A stretch of 64,000 bases of DNA from Caenorhabditis remanei (taxonomy: Eukaryota > Nematoda > Chromadorea > Rhabditida > Rhabditidae): the NCBI RefSeq assembly GCF_010183535.1, contig NC_071328.1, forward strand, positions 15,376,001 to 15,440,000, read 5' to 3'. The position numbers and the translations under genes are program-made. The notes under the pieces are model-generated. The model was not told the origin of the DNA. It saw nothing but the letters and a program-made list of their open reading frames with translations, and searched no databases. Positions 18,780 through 30,374 of the stretch are shown one piece after another. Within the stretch, counting starts at the first letter, position 1. Every line of letters begins with the position of its first letter.

Positions 18780-19105
18780 CATACTTGTCAAATGACGGGC
18801 CGGGTCTGAAAAGCTTCGGCCCGGGCCCGGCCCGTCAGGCCCGTCTTGTCAGCGATATTCAATTTTTCATGCATTTTCTAATTTCCCCGTTTTTCATACT
18901 TTATTCATGATCAGAGTTCATCTTACACTTAGTACACCTTTAATCAAAGTTGGGAAAAAAATTTGAAAAAAATTTGAAAAAAAAATTGGAAAAAAATTCC
19001 CTCCAAAAAGACGGGCCTGACGGGCAGGGCTGGGCTGGCCCGGGCCGGGCCGGGCCGGAAGTTTTGAAAAAAAGCCCGGCTCGGCAAAGCCACTTCACAA
19101 GTATG
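18780..19105. mobile_element. GC-rich hAT-like MITE, copy 1
   Basis: Ends CATACTTGT ... ACAAGTATG. Subterminal runs of GGCCCGGGCCCGGCCCG lie on both sides of an A/T-rich core. Flanks GAAAAAAC (18772-18779) and CAAAAAAC (19106-19113) match at 7 of 8 positions. A partial second copy follows at 19147-19205. Confidence 0.7.
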
Positions 19106-19291
19106 CAAAAAACATAGAATGAGAGAAACAAGAATTTATCAGGTATAAGCATACTTGCAAAATATCGGCCCGGCCCGGCTCGGCCCGTCGGCTCGGAGTC
19201 AAAAAATGAGCACAATTTTTTCTTCATTTATATCAACAGGAACCACAATTATTACATTATTAAATAAAAACACAAGAAATCCGAGAAAATG

Positions 19292-20474
19292 TTAATCTTC
19301 ATAGGAATTTCCAGCGAAATCTGGCCAGACAATCATCCAAAAGAATTTCCAATTCTCACCGCCGTTTATGATAGTCACTTTGGCATTATCACTTGGTCGT
19401 TTGAAATCGAAACCGCCTCGCATAGTATGATGGCTGTTTGTTTCACTGAAAAAAAAATATGTCATTAACCTTTAATCATTTGACGAATGAAGTCGCTACG
19501 CAGCGAAATCCACTTACTCTACATAAATCCTTTCCACATCTCTTCCTCTTTCTACAAAATCCACACCGTCTAATACAACTTCATAATCAACTGCTTTCTC
19601 GATATCAGCAGTAAAATCTTTCAGTTTAGAACATCCTCCTGTCATCCAATGCTTTATAAACACATTCAAATCTCGGCTGCACAATGTTGAGTCTTCCAGC
19701 GCTATATACTTGCAGTCCATCGACAGTAAATGGTCTTGTTTAATCCAAAAACTGAGTATAATATAAAGGAAATCAACGCTGAATTTTGGAGGCTTTGCAG
19801 GGCAATAGTTGGGCGATGGATTCACATTAAGTGACATTTTTTCAGTGTAGTTGAAATTTTCCAATATAAAATCGAGATCATTATCGATTTTTGGTTTGAA
19901 ATCACAATGGAGGATTTGAATTGTCTCTTGAGAATTCTTAACCCACTCGGCTGCTCGTCTATGATCATCCTCTGCTTGTTTCTCTCCAATCCACACTTCA
20001 TGAATATCCTGATTGAATATCTTTCTACCGTAATCCCCAATCGCCGCCACTCCAGTCATCCGATCCTCCCAATATGTGATTAGGTGTTCTCTCCCCATAA
20101 TTCCTTGTACTATTTTCACTGGAACTTTCTCAAAACTGCCAATTCTGACAGTTTCCAATATCTCATCCATCGGAAGCTTTCCTGTTTCTTCCACTCTCAA
20201 CAGCACATTTGTTTTTGATTCATTAGAGTTTTCCAGACTATCCCCTAGTCCAAAGTCTAGTGTCAGCCGAACATTTTTGGACGGTCCCCTATATGAAACC
20301 GCAACGCTTTTTGATCTTTGAGAGCACAAAGAGAGGATAATGCTGAAAAATAGAAGGAAATTGGAAGCGGGTATCGGATTAAGAGATCACTTACATTCCA
20401 TGTGGTCCGAGATTGTCTAAAACTTGTTTAAGAGGAACATATGGAAGAGAGAATAGGCGGAATGGGGTAGTCAT
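19292..20474 (-). CDS. FB4: F-box/FBA_2-like protein, subfamily A
   Basis: Exons 20395-20474, 19518-20342, 19292-19445 (352 residues). Motifs: TVRIGSFEKVPVKIVQG, ITYWEDRMTGVAAIGDYGRK, DHRRAAEWVKNSQ, PNYCPAKPPKF, SFWIKQDHLLSMDCK, SRDLNVFIKHWMTGGCSKLK. Tail VWPDFAGNSYED, two residues longer than most. Exon 2 differs from FB12 by about eight of 271 residues, so the two are a recent duplication. Divergent partner FB5; convergent with FB3. Confidence 0.92.
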
Positions 20475-20549
20475 TGGATGAATACTGAATGAATGAAGTA
20501 GAAGAGATGACTGGCCAACAGACTGGTAGGGATGACACACAGATAGGAA

Positions 20550-20656
20550 TCTTGAAGTGCTAATAGGTCCTTCTGTTGTACCTGTCTTTTATTTGACCAG
20601 TCTGTCACTTCTACATACACAAAAGGAAGACCTAGACCAATTAGCACTTCCAAATT
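20550..20656. promoter_or_regulatory. Bidirectional palindromic promoter core, FB4/FB5
   Basis: TCTTGAAGTGCTAATAGGTC on the left, ACCAATTAGCACTTCCAAAT on the right; starts about 75 bases from the FB4 ATG. On the FB5 side the 5' leader segment TCTGTTGGCCACTCC... is repeated. Confidence 0.6.
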
Positions 20657-20780
20657 CCTATCTAATCACTCATAGTCTGTTGGCCACTCCTTTCATCTAC
20701 TGACTCATTCAGTATTCCACAGTCTGTCGTCCAGTCCTCTCTTCTACCTATTCATTCAGTCTTCCTTAGTGTCTTCCCCA

Positions 20781-21930
20781 ATGAATACCGCATTTCGTTT
20801 ATTCTCTCTTCCATTTCTTCCTCTTAAAAAAGTTCTAGATAACTTTGGACCACAGGGAATGTAAGTGAACTCTTAGTTCGACACCCACTACTAACTTCCA
20901 ATTTTCCAGAATAATTTTATCTTTGTGCTCTCAAAGATCAAAAAGCATTGCGGTTTCATATAGGGGACCTTCCAAAGATGTCTTGCTGAAGCTGATATAT
21001 TCTCACATGGGTGCTCTGAGTTTCGAAATGACTCATATTTGGAAAACGGAAGATATTAAGAAGGTTGGAGAGGCTAGATTGCCAACATTATCGAATGGAA
21101 AGTTTCGAGGTGTTCAATTTAAAATGGATGGGGACTGTCTAGTCACGTACTGGGAAGATAAGCTAACTGGATTGATTGAAATTGGAAACTACGCTCGAGA
21201 AATATTCAATCAAGATATCTCTCAAGTCTTCATTGGTGGTAAATACGCGGTTGATTATAGGCGGTTGATTGACTGGACCATGGAAACACAAAAAACATTA
21301 GAGTTCTTCCAATTCATTGAACATGAAAAAACACCCGATGAAGATCTCGACTATATTCTGGAAAATGTTAAATGCACTGGATATCTTTCCCTTCATGCAA
21401 CACCATCTGAAAATTTTCGTCCTGCTAAACATCCTGTCTTCAACCTTCATGAAATATTCATTCATTATAGTTTCTGGATTAAGCAAGAAGATTTGTTGGC
21501 AATGAACTGCAAGACAGTTATAATGAGAGGATCGAAATTGACAAGCCGAGACTTGAATGTGTTCTTGAAGCATTGGCTGGATGGAGCATGTTCTCAATTG
21601 AAAGAATTATATGTTGATGTCGAGGAACCAATTAATTATGAAGTTCTGTTGGATGGTGTAGAGTTCACCGAAAGAGGAGATGATGTGGAAAGGGTTTATC
21701 ATATCGAGTGAGTGTTGATTAACAGTGATTTCATTCCAAGATAATGTAATGCGTGTTACTCTAATATGATATTTTTCAGTGAAGAAAATACTAAAAAAAC
21801 AATTCGTGGTGGTTACGATATCAAACGACCAAATGATAATATCATTGCTACTATCAGGAACGGTGCTGAAGATCGAAAACGTTTTTATATGTTTGTTTGG
21901 CCGGATTATGCTGGTAACACATGCAAATAA
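20781..21930 (+). CDS. FB5: F-box/FBA_2-like protein, subfamily B
   Basis: Exons 20781-20860, 20910-21707, 21780-21930 (342 residues). Starts MNTAFRLFSLPFLPLKKVLD. Exon 2 has LPTLSNGKFRGVQFKMDGDC, VTYWEDKLTGLIEIGNYARE, SFWIKQEDLLAMNCK, SRDLNVFLKHWLDGACSQLK. Exon 3 ends MFVWPDYAGNTCK, shared only with FB9, whose 3' flank is also alike for about 300 bases. FB5 and FB9 are thus sister copies. It uses a GTGAGT donor for intron 2, unlike subfamily A. Confidence 0.92.
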
Positions 21931-22382
21931 TAATTATTCATAAAAACACCAAAACACGCATTAAAATCAGGTTCATTTGGGACCAGTCGAAAACTTAAAT
22001 TCGAAGTAATTGTATTACTAATAGAACTTTTCCAACTATGAAAATCTGAAAAGTTTTGCATCCTAACAAGTCTTTTCAGCCCGTCTTTTCACTGTCACTA
22101 TATCTTATCCTACATATCTTATGTATGATTGTCTACATGTTCTCTTGTAATACATCCTTCCTCTTTTACGATTTTATTTCCAAACTTTATGTATTGAACC
22201 TGTGTATTGTATTTGTACCGAATTTTATTTATCAATATATACTTTCACGATTGCAACGATAGTAATAAAGTGATGTTATTATTGTTATTAAAAATCCAAG
22301 CTTTTCTACATTTTGCGTGTTTTGTTTTTTTTTAATAAAGATGTTTTTTTCTTATTTTAGAACACAGAGAACACAGGAAGAG

Positions 22383-22651
22383 AATAATGTGAAAAGAGTT
22401 TATTATATATATGTGAAAAGAGTTTATTATATCAAGTGAGTGTAAATTAGCTGTGGAGCCATTAAAAGATAATGTATAATTGTTTAATTTTGTTTTTCAG
22501 TGAAGAAGTCACTCCTCATACAATAAGAGGAGGTATCGATATCAAACGGCCAGGTGATAATATCTCAGCGACTATCAGTAACGGTTTCGAAACTTCGAAA
22601 CGTTTTTGGATGTTCGTTTGGCCGGATTTTGCGGGGAATTCATACGAATAA
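22383..22651 (+). pseudogene. Orphan F-box gene 3' end
   Basis: The tail of an exon 2 (VKRVYYIK, itself duplicated in tandem), a GTGAGT intron, and a complete exon 3 (22501-22651, IRGGIDIKRPGDN ... FVWPDFAGNSYE). No F-box or FBA_2 core precedes it. The 3' flank matches 38952-39130, next to FB15. Confidence 0.8.
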
Positions 22652-23090
22652 GTTGTTTTATTATTGCTGAAATCGTATTGTCAGTGGAATCTATCTGTTG
22701 AATCTTTCATGTGTTTTTGTTTAAACCAGTAATTTGTTTGTTGTAATAATAAATAAAGCATTTTTTGCATCGAAACTTTGTTAGTACTCAAAATTATTCA
22801 ATTAATTGTGTCGTTGACACAAAGAGGGCTAGAAAAGGATCCCGGGTCGAGAGCGAGTTACAGGTCGGGATAAATATCATTAGAACGAAAGTTTTGTCCT
22901 AATTTCAATTTCAAATCTGTATTCTATTTTGCTGGACGATCTCTTGAAAAAAGTTATTAGCGTTTTTGTGGTTTCTCGGTGGAAAAATGACCATTTTCAA
23001 TACTCACAAAACTTATTTATTCAGATTATTAAAGAAGACAATAAAAGCAATAGAAACAAGAATTATCAAGTACAACTTACCACCGACATC
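22652..23090. repeat. Duplicated segment shared with 38977-39388
   Basis: 3' flank of the orphan exon through to the FB6 tail. Nearly the same order of words occurs beside FB16 (TTGTCCTAATTTCAATTTCA, GGACGATCTCTTGAAAAAAG). No gene seen. Confidence 0.75.
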
Positions 23091-24176
23091 CTACCAAACA
23101 ATCATGCAAAAATGATGCCCGGGAGAAACGACGACAGTTGCCGTGACATTTGATCGCTTCACATCAAAACCTCCTCTGATAGTATGAGGAGTACGGGTTT
23201 CTCTGAAAATAAACTGTTTGAGTCGCTACGCAGCAAACCTACACTTACTCGACAAAGTAAACGCGTTCCACATCGTCTCCTCGTTCAATGAACTCCACGC
23301 CGTTGAATACAGACTCAAAATTGATTGATTCTTGAACAAAAACAAGCAACAGTTCCAATTTAGAACATCCTCCAGTCATCCAGTGCTTCAAGAACACATT
23401 GAAGTCTTCGCTTGTCAATTTCGAGCCTTCCATTGTAATTATCTTGCAGTTCATTCCTAGTAAATCCCTCTGCGTAATCCAGAAACTTATACGAATGTAA
23501 ATATCATTAAGATTGAAGACAAGCGGTTTAGCAGTACGATAGTTTTTAGATGGTCTCGCTAAAAGCCACAGAGAACCAGTGCATTTCAAGTTTTCAAGAA
23601 TGTAGTCCAGATCTTCATCGAGTGTTTTTTAATCCCGAAATAAAAGCAGTCTATCGACTTTTGTGTGTCCATAGTCCACTCAATCAACCGCCTATAGCCA
23701 ACTGCATGTTCATCCCCAATGCTGACTTGATAGATATCTTGATTGAATATTTCTCGAGCGTAGTTTCCAATTTCAATCAATCCGGTTAGCTTGTCTTTCC
23801 AGTACGTGACGAGACAATCTCCATCCATTTTATACTGAACGTCTCGAAACTTTCCACTCGGTAATGTTCTCAATCTAACACCTCCAAGATTCTTAATATC
23901 TATTGCCTCCCAGACACCTGTCAAGTCATTAGCCAGGGAACCAAAACTGTTACCATACATCAGCTGAAGTTGGACATTTTTGGAAAGTCCCCTATAGGAA
24001 ACGACAATGTTTTTTGATCTTCGAGAGCACAATGAGAGAATTATTCTGGAAAATAGAAGGGATTTAGCAGGAGTATCGAACTAAGAGTTCACTTACATTC
24101 CATGTGGCCCAAAATTGTCTAAGACTTGTTTAAGAGGAACAAATGGAAGAGAGAATAAAGGGAATGGGGTAGTCAT
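23091..24176 (-). pseudogene. FB6: F-box gene, subfamily B, single-base frameshift
   Basis: Exons 24097-24176, 23249-24045, 23091-23202. Exon 2 is 797 bases, one short of a codon multiple. The T-run at ~23625-23630 has six T against seven in paralogue FB16, turning IKKTLDEDLDYIL into a frameshifted reading that stops soon after. Both halves are otherwise open and splice sites are intact, so inactivation is very recent, or it is a homopolymer sequencing error. Exon 3 ends MIVW with a stop. Confidence 0.82.
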
Positions 24177-24255
24177 TGGGTGAGACATTGAGGAATACTG
24201 AATGAATAGGTAAAAGGGAGGAGTGGTAAACAGAGGGATGACCTGCAGATAGGAA

Positions 24256-24375
24256 TCTTGAAGTGCTAATTGGTTTGGGTCTGCGTTCTGTGTATGTACA
24301 AGTGACAGACTGGTCAAACAAAAGAAGGCCGACCTGTCAGTCATTTCTGCATACACAAAAGACAGACCTAGGCCC
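24256..24375. promoter_or_regulatory. Bidirectional promoter core, FB6/FB7, right arm cut
   Basis: Left half TCTTGAAGTGCTAATTGG is complete. The right half stops at AGACAGACCTAGGCCC, lacking AATTAGCACTTCAAGA, and joins directly to the leader of FB7. Confidence 0.55.
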
Positions 24376-24441
24376 TCCAAGCGCGTTGGTCAGTCCTCTC
24401 CTCTACTTATTCATTCAGTCTTCCTCAGTGTCTTACACATA

Positions 24442-25586
24442 ATGACTACCCCATTTCGTCTATTCTCTCTTCCATTTATTCCTCTTAAACAAGTATTAGA
24501 CAACTTTGTACCAAATGGAATGTAAGTGAGCTCTTAGTTATATACCCACTACTAAATTCCTTCTATTTTTCAGAATAATTCTCTCTCTGTGCTCCTTGAG
24601 ATCAAAAAGCATTGCGGTTTCATATAGCGGACCTTCCAAAGATGTTCAGCTGATGCTAGAGTTTGGACCAGGGTTGGAGAGTCTGGAGGTATCCAACACA
24701 AACACACTGTTGAGAGTGGACAAAACAGCAAATATTCCGATGGATGAGATATTGGAAACTGTCAGAATTGGCAGTTTTGAGAAAGTTCCAGTGAAAATAG
24801 AACAAGGACTTGGGGAGGAAAAACATCTAATCACATATTGGGAGGATCGGATGACTGGAGTGGCGGCGATTGGGGATTACGGTAGAGAGATTTTCAATCG
24901 GGATATTTATGAAGTGAGGATTGGAGAAAAAGAAGCAGAAGATGATCATAGACGGGTGGCCGAATGGGTTAAAAGTTCTCAAAAGACGATTCAAAGCCTG
25001 GATTGTAATTTCAAACCAAAAATCGATAATGATCTCGATTTCATACTGGAAAACTTCAAGTATACTCATACTCTTGTACTTTATGTGAAACCATCTGAAC
25101 AATATAGTCCTGCTAAACTTCCAAATTTCCGAATCGATAGTCTTTATATTTATATTAGTTTCTGGATCAAACAAGACCATTTATTGACGATGGACTGCAA
25201 GTATATAGTGCTGGAAGGATTAAAATTGAGCAGCCGAGATTTGAATGTATTCTTGAAACACTGGATGGCTGGAGGATGCTCTAAATTAAAAGAATTGCGC
25301 GTTATAACCGGGGAATCAATCGATTATCAAATTGTCTTAGATGGTGTAGAGTTCACAGAAAGAGGAAGAGATGTGGAAAGGGTTTATGTCGAGTAAGTAC
25401 AAGTTTGATATGTTTGAAACCTATTGTTACATTTTCAGTGAAGATGAAAGCCACCGTACTATAAAAGGAGGTTTCGATACCAAACGACCGAGTGATAGTG
25501 TCAAAGTGACTATCAACATCGAGGGTGGGAACTCGAGATTTTTTATGATGATTGTTTGGCCAGATTTCGCTGGAAATTCCTATTGA
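24442..25586 (+). CDS. FB7: F-box/FBA_2-like protein, subfamily A
   Basis: Exons 24442-24521, 24574-25392, 25439-25586 (348 residues). Near-identical to FB3 through most of exon 2 (FGPGLESLEVSNTNTLLR) but with an intact exon 3 (IKGGFDTKRPSDSVKVTINI ... MMIVWPDFAGNSY). Intron 2 lacks the GCTGCGTAGC word seen in most of the family, as in FB3. Divergent partner is the broken FB6. Confidence 0.92.
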
Positions 25587-25609
25587 TTTATAATGATTCA
25601 GATTTCTTT

Positions 25610-26060
25610 TGTATTTGTTTAAGCCTGTAATATTCGTGGTTACTGTAATAATAAATAAAGCATTTTTCCCTCCAAAACTTAGGTAGTATTCGATGTGATT
25701 CAAATAATTGTGTTGCTGACAGAAGGAGGGATTATCACTCTCTAGGGAAATGGTGTATTTGAGAGTTTGAGTCCCTTGAAGCTCGAGATATTTGAGCAGA
25801 AAGTAACAGTACTAAGAGACGTCTAAAATATTTCAAAACAACAAAAATATCTCTGAAAACACGTGATTATCAATTGAAATTCAAGAAATTTTCAGCTAGT
25901 CACATTGACACATCAAAATGGTCTATTCTGAGTAGATATGGTTTTCTGAGAGGGCATAGTAGTGCTATTTAACTGATGGCAACCGTACCAATATCAGAAA
26001 CTCAAAATAGTCTATACTGTGACTTACTAGATAGAAAACGAATAGAGCCATCCACACTTT
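25610..26060. repeat. Duplicated downstream segment, copy b
   Basis: Same segment as after FB3 and FB11, with a ~35-base deletion near 25820. No gene. Confidence 0.78.
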
Positions 26061-26125
26061 TCAGAAGAAATATATTCTTTATTCATATTATTAAGATCGA
26101 CAATGAAATCAATATATTGTTATAT

Positions 26126-26396
26126 GCCGGAAGTCGAAAGTCGGAAATCGGAATCATATTTTTTCGCAAATATTCAAAAACTCCAAGAAAAAAACTTCAT
26201 AAAATTGGCGGAAATCAGTGGAAAATGAGGTTTTGGATGAAGAAAAGCCAATTTTCTCTCCTTTTAGACCATTTTTTCCAGTATTCCTAGGAAATATACT
26301 TTTCGGAAATTCCACAGTTACGGAATGACGGAAGACGGAAGTAAAATTCCTTATCCGGAAGTCGGAAGTCGGAAGTCGGAATTCCATGCAACTCTG
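26126..26396. mobile_element. Decayed hAT-like MITE with GGAAGTC repeats
   Basis: The right end CATGCAACTCTG equals the terminus of the complete element at 29681. Both ends carry CGGAAGTCGGAAGTCGGAA runs in opposite sense. The left terminus is missing, so no target duplication can be read. Confidence 0.55.
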
Positions 26397-26594
26397 ATAT
26401 ATACCTAGACCCGGATTCGAGTTTGAAGTGAGTTGGGAACATGGTTCCATATCTTTTGAACAGCACATCCGCATTTAATTGAATCACATTGAATACCAAC
26501 AAGTTTTGGTGCAACAAATGCTTTATTTATTCCAAAAGCAACCACAATTGTTACATGCTTAAATAACAACACAAGAAATCTGATACATTATAAA

Positions 26595-27765
26595 TCAATA
26601 GGAATTTCCAGCAAAATCGGGCCAGACAATCATCCAAAAGAAGTTACAATTCTCACCGCCATTTACGATGGTCACTTCGACATTATCACTTGGTCGTTTG
26701 AAATCGAAACCGCCTCTCATAGTATGATGGCTGTTTGTTTCACTGAAAATATGTCATTAACCTTTAATCATTTGACGAATGAAGTCGCTACGCAGCGAAA
26801 TCCACTTACTCGACATAAATCCTTTCCACATCTCTTCCTCTTTCTACAAACTCCACACCGTCTAACACAACTTCATAATCAATCGCTTTCTCAATTTCAG
26901 CACAAAAATCTTTTAATTTGGAACATCCTCCTGACATCCAGTGCTTCAAAAACACATTCATGTCTTGGCTGCTCAATTTTGAGTTTTCCAGCATTATATA
27001 CTTGCAGTCCATCGCCAGTAAATGGTCTTGTTTAATCCAGCAACTGAATGTAATATAAAGAAAATCAACGCTGAATTTTGGAGGCTTTGCAGGGCAATAG
27101 TTGGGAGATGGATTCACATTAAGAAACATTTTTTCAGTGTAGTTGAAGTTTTCCAGAATAAAATCCAGATCATTATCGATTTTTGGGACGAAGCCACAAT
27201 ACAGGCTTTGTATGGTATTTTGTGATTTTGTAATCCAATCTGCCGCCCGTCTGTGATCATTATCATCTTGTTTATCTCCAATCCACACTTCAGAAATATC
27301 CCGATTGAAAATCTCTCTACCGTAATCCCCAATCGCCGTCAGTCCAGTCATCCGATCCTCCCAATATGTGATTAGATGTTTTCTCTCCCCATGTCCTTGT
27401 TCAATTTTCACAGGAACGTTCTTAAAACTGCCAATTCTGACAGTTTCTAATATCTCATCCGTCGGAAGTTTTCTTGCTTCTTCCACTCTCAACAGTATGT
27501 TTGTGTTAGATTTATCCATATCTCCCAGACTATCCCCTATTCCAAAGTCTAGTGTCAGCCGCACATTTTTGGAAGGTCCCCTATATGAAACCGCAACACT
27601 CTTTGATCTCAAAGAGCACAGGGAGAGAAGAATTCTGAAAAATAGAGAAAGTTAGTAGTGGGTATCAAATTAAGAGTTTACTTACATTCCATCTGATCCG
27701 AAATTGTCTAAAACTTGTTTAAGAGGAACATATGGAAGAGAGAATAAACGGAATGGGGTAGTCAT
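26595..27765 (-). CDS. FB8: F-box/FBA_2-like protein, subfamily A
   Basis: Exons 27686-27765, 26810-27634, 26595-26742 (350 residues). Motifs: TVRIGSFKNVPVKIEQG, ITYWEDRMTGLTAIGDYGRE, DHRRAADWITKSQNTIQSLY, SCWIKQDHLLAMDCK (Cys for Phe), SQDMNVFLKHWMSGGCSKLK. Tail VWPDFAGNSY. Close to FB10 and FB19 (same DNDHRRAADWITKSQ). Divergent partner FB9. Confidence 0.92.
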
Positions 27766-27850
27766 TGGGGAAGACACTGAGGAAGACTGAATGAATAGGT
27801 AGAAGAGATGACTGGCCAACAGATTGTGTGGGATGAGATGCAGATAGGAA

Positions 27851-27952
27851 TATTGAAGTGCTAATTGGTCTAGGTCTGCGTATTGTGTGTTTAGAGATGA
27901 CTGACTATACAAATAAGAGAAGGCAGTCCCCAGACCTATTAGCGCTTCAAGA
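27851..27952. promoter_or_regulatory. Bidirectional palindromic promoter core, FB8/FB9
   Basis: TATTGAAGTGCTAATTGG ... CTATTAGCGCTTCAAGATTC about an AAATAAGAGAAGGCAG centre. The most compact complete copy: about 270 bases separate the two ATGs. Confidence 0.62.
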
Positions 27953-28037
27953 TTCCCATCTGCGTCTCATCCCTCCCACTCTGTTGGCCAGTCCTCTCTT
28001 CTACCTATTCATTCAGTCTTCCTTAGTGTCTTCCTCA

Positions 28038-29166
28038 ATGACTAGTCCATTCCGTTTATTCTCTCTTCCATTTGTGCCTCTTCAACAAGTTCTAGATAAC
28101 TTTGGATCACAAGGAATGTAAGTGAACTTTTAATCCGATACCCCCTACTAACTTTCTCCACTTTCCAGAATAATTCTCTCTCTGTGTTCTCAACGATCGA
28201 AAAACATTGCGGTTTCCTATAAGGGACTTTCTAAAGATGTCCAACTCCAACTCATGTATAGTAACTCAGCTTTTCTGGGTAATGAATATACTGATATTTG
28301 GGAAGCAAGAGATATTCAGGCGGTTAAGGGCGTTCGATTGCCAACATTATCAAGCGGAAAGTTTCAAGGTGTTCAATATAAAATTTATGAAGAATCCCTG
28401 GTCACGTACTGGGCGGATCGTTTAACTGGATTGATTAAAATTGGAAACTACGCACGGGAAATATTTAATCGAGATATCTATCAAGTCAGGATTGGGAGTA
28501 AACACGCTGGTGACTGTAGGCAATTGATTGAGTGGACTGTGGATACACAAAAGTCGGTAGAATACTTTGAATACTATGATCACGGAAAAACACTCGATGA
28601 AGATCTCAACTATCTGCTCGAAAACGTGAAATGCTCTGGGTATCTTTCACTTTCGGCAACACCATCTTACAACTATCGTCCTGCTAAACCGCCTGTTTTT
28701 TACCTTGACGATATTTGCATTCAATATAGTTTCTGGATTAAGCAAGAAGATTTGTTGGCAATGAACTGCAAGTCAGTTAGAATGGGAGGCGCGACATTGA
28801 CGAGCCAAGACTTCAATGTATTCCTGAAGCACTGGATGAGAGGAGGATGTTCTAAATTAAAAGATTTTTGTGTTGTTCTTGATGGATCAATCAATTATGC
28901 AACTGTATTGGACGGTGTGGAGTTTATTGAAAGAGGGGATGATGTGGAAAGGGTTTATCATATTGAGTAAGTGTATAATGTAATGTGTGTTATTCTAATA
29001 TGATATTTTTTTCAGTGAAGAAAATACTACAAAAACAATTCGTGGTGGTTTCGATATCAAACGACCAAATGATAATATCACAGCTACTATCAGGAACGGT
29101 TTTGAAGATCGAAAACGTTTTGGGATGTTTGTTTGGCCGGATTATGGTGGTAACACATGCAAATAA
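28038..29166 (+). CDS. FB9: F-box/FBA_2-like protein, subfamily B
   Basis: Exons 28038-28117, 28169-28966, 29016-29166 (342 residues). MTSPFRLFSLPFVPLQQVLD; LPTLSSGKFQGVQYKIYEES; VTYWADRLTGLIKIGNYARE; SFWIKQEDLLAMNCK; SQDFNVFLKHWMRGGCSKLK; tail WPDYGGNTCK. The reading frame is open from the acceptor, although exon 2 has no early ATG. Sister of FB5. Confidence 0.92.
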
Positions 29167-29496
29167 TAATTATTCATAAAAACACCAAAACGCGTATTAA
29201 AATCAGGTTCATTTGGGACGAGTCCAAAACTAAAATTCGAAGTAATTGTATTACTAATAGAACATTTCCAACTATGAAATTCTGAAAAGTTATCCATCCT
29301 AACAAGTCTTTTCTGCCCGTCTTTTCTTTATCCTACATATCTTATGTATGATTGTCTACATATTCTCTTGTAATACATCTTTCCTCTTTTACGATTTTAT
29401 TTCCAAACTTTATGTATCGAACCTGTGTATTGTATTTGTACCGAATTTCATTTATCAATATATACTTTCACGATTACAATGATCGTAATAAAGTGA

Positions 29497-29544
<48 letters not shown>

Positions 29545-29680
29545 AAATCCAATCTATTCTACATTTTGCGTGTTTTTGAAAAAAAAACAAGAGTTTAGCA
29601 ACAGGAATACAATTGCAATCAACAGAGATTCCGAGGATTAGCAGACCTGCTCATCCGCACATCTAACTCGATGTCTACAC
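29167..29680. other. FB9 3' flank
   Basis: Matches the 3' flank of FB5 (TCTTTTCWGCCCGTCTTTTC, TACGATTTTATTTCCAAACT). It ends in a (TTA)n microsatellite at 29499-29542, which is only a few units long after FB5. No gene. Confidence 0.7.
29499..29542. repeat. (ATT)n microsatellite
   Basis: About 14 ATT units in the FB9 3' flank; the FB5 flank has a much shorter run at the same place. Confidence 0.9.
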
Positions 29681-30065
29681 CAGAGTTGCATGGAAGTAAA
29701 CTCGGAAGTTAGACGGAAGTGAGTTTTATTTCGACAATATAAAACGAACTGCAAAAATATGAAGTTAATATGTTGTATTGATGGTATTACTACCTTTCGA
29801 GCATAGAAAATTCCAACATTTTACTTATCCCCTACCAGTAGACCTGAATAAATCTTCACTTCCGACTTCCGACTTCCGGGTTTCAAAATCAGCTCTTTTT
29901 TCAAGTCTACTGGTAGGAGATAAGTAAAAATTTGAAATTTTTATGCTTGAAGGTAGTAATACCATCAATACAACGTATTCACTTCATATTTTTGCCGTTC
30001 GTTTTATATTCTCGAAATTTAACTCACTTCCGTCTAACTTCCGAGTTTACTTCCATGCAACTCTG
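29681..30065. mobile_element. hAT-like MITE with perfect 8-bp TSD
   Basis: Starts CAGAGTTGCATGGAAGTAAA and ends with its reverse complement (TTTACTTCCATGCAACTCTG). Arms of about 165 bases nearly meet. GTCTACAC is duplicated at 29673-29680 and 30066-30073. CAG...CTG ends and an 8-bp TSD are typical of hAT elements. Non-coding. Confidence 0.85.
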
Positions 30066-30374
30066 GTCTACACCATACGTAGTTTTGTATGAATTACCCA
30101 TTTCCACCGGAACGTTCTCGAAATTTCCAATTTTCACAGTGTTGACTTCTCTACAACATTCAGAAGCCAGCATGTAAGAAACGAAAAAACTGCCAAAAAA
30201 TTTACGTGGCTAACATGGTTCCATGCCGTCTGACCAACACGCTTATGTATATTTAATTGAATCCTCATTGAATACCAACAAGTTTTGGTGCGACAAATGC
30301 TTCATTTATGTTTACAGGAACAACAATTATTACACACATTAAACAAAAACACAAGAAATCTGAAAAATTATAAA
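30066..30374. other. Intergenic before FB10
   Basis: No gene. 30085-30175 contains a short piece like the TTTCCACCGGAACGTTCTCG part of an inverted subfamily A exon 2. 30220-30374 resembles the flanks at 26420-26590 and 34040-34220 (GAATACCAACAAGTTTTGGT). Confidence 0.5.
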
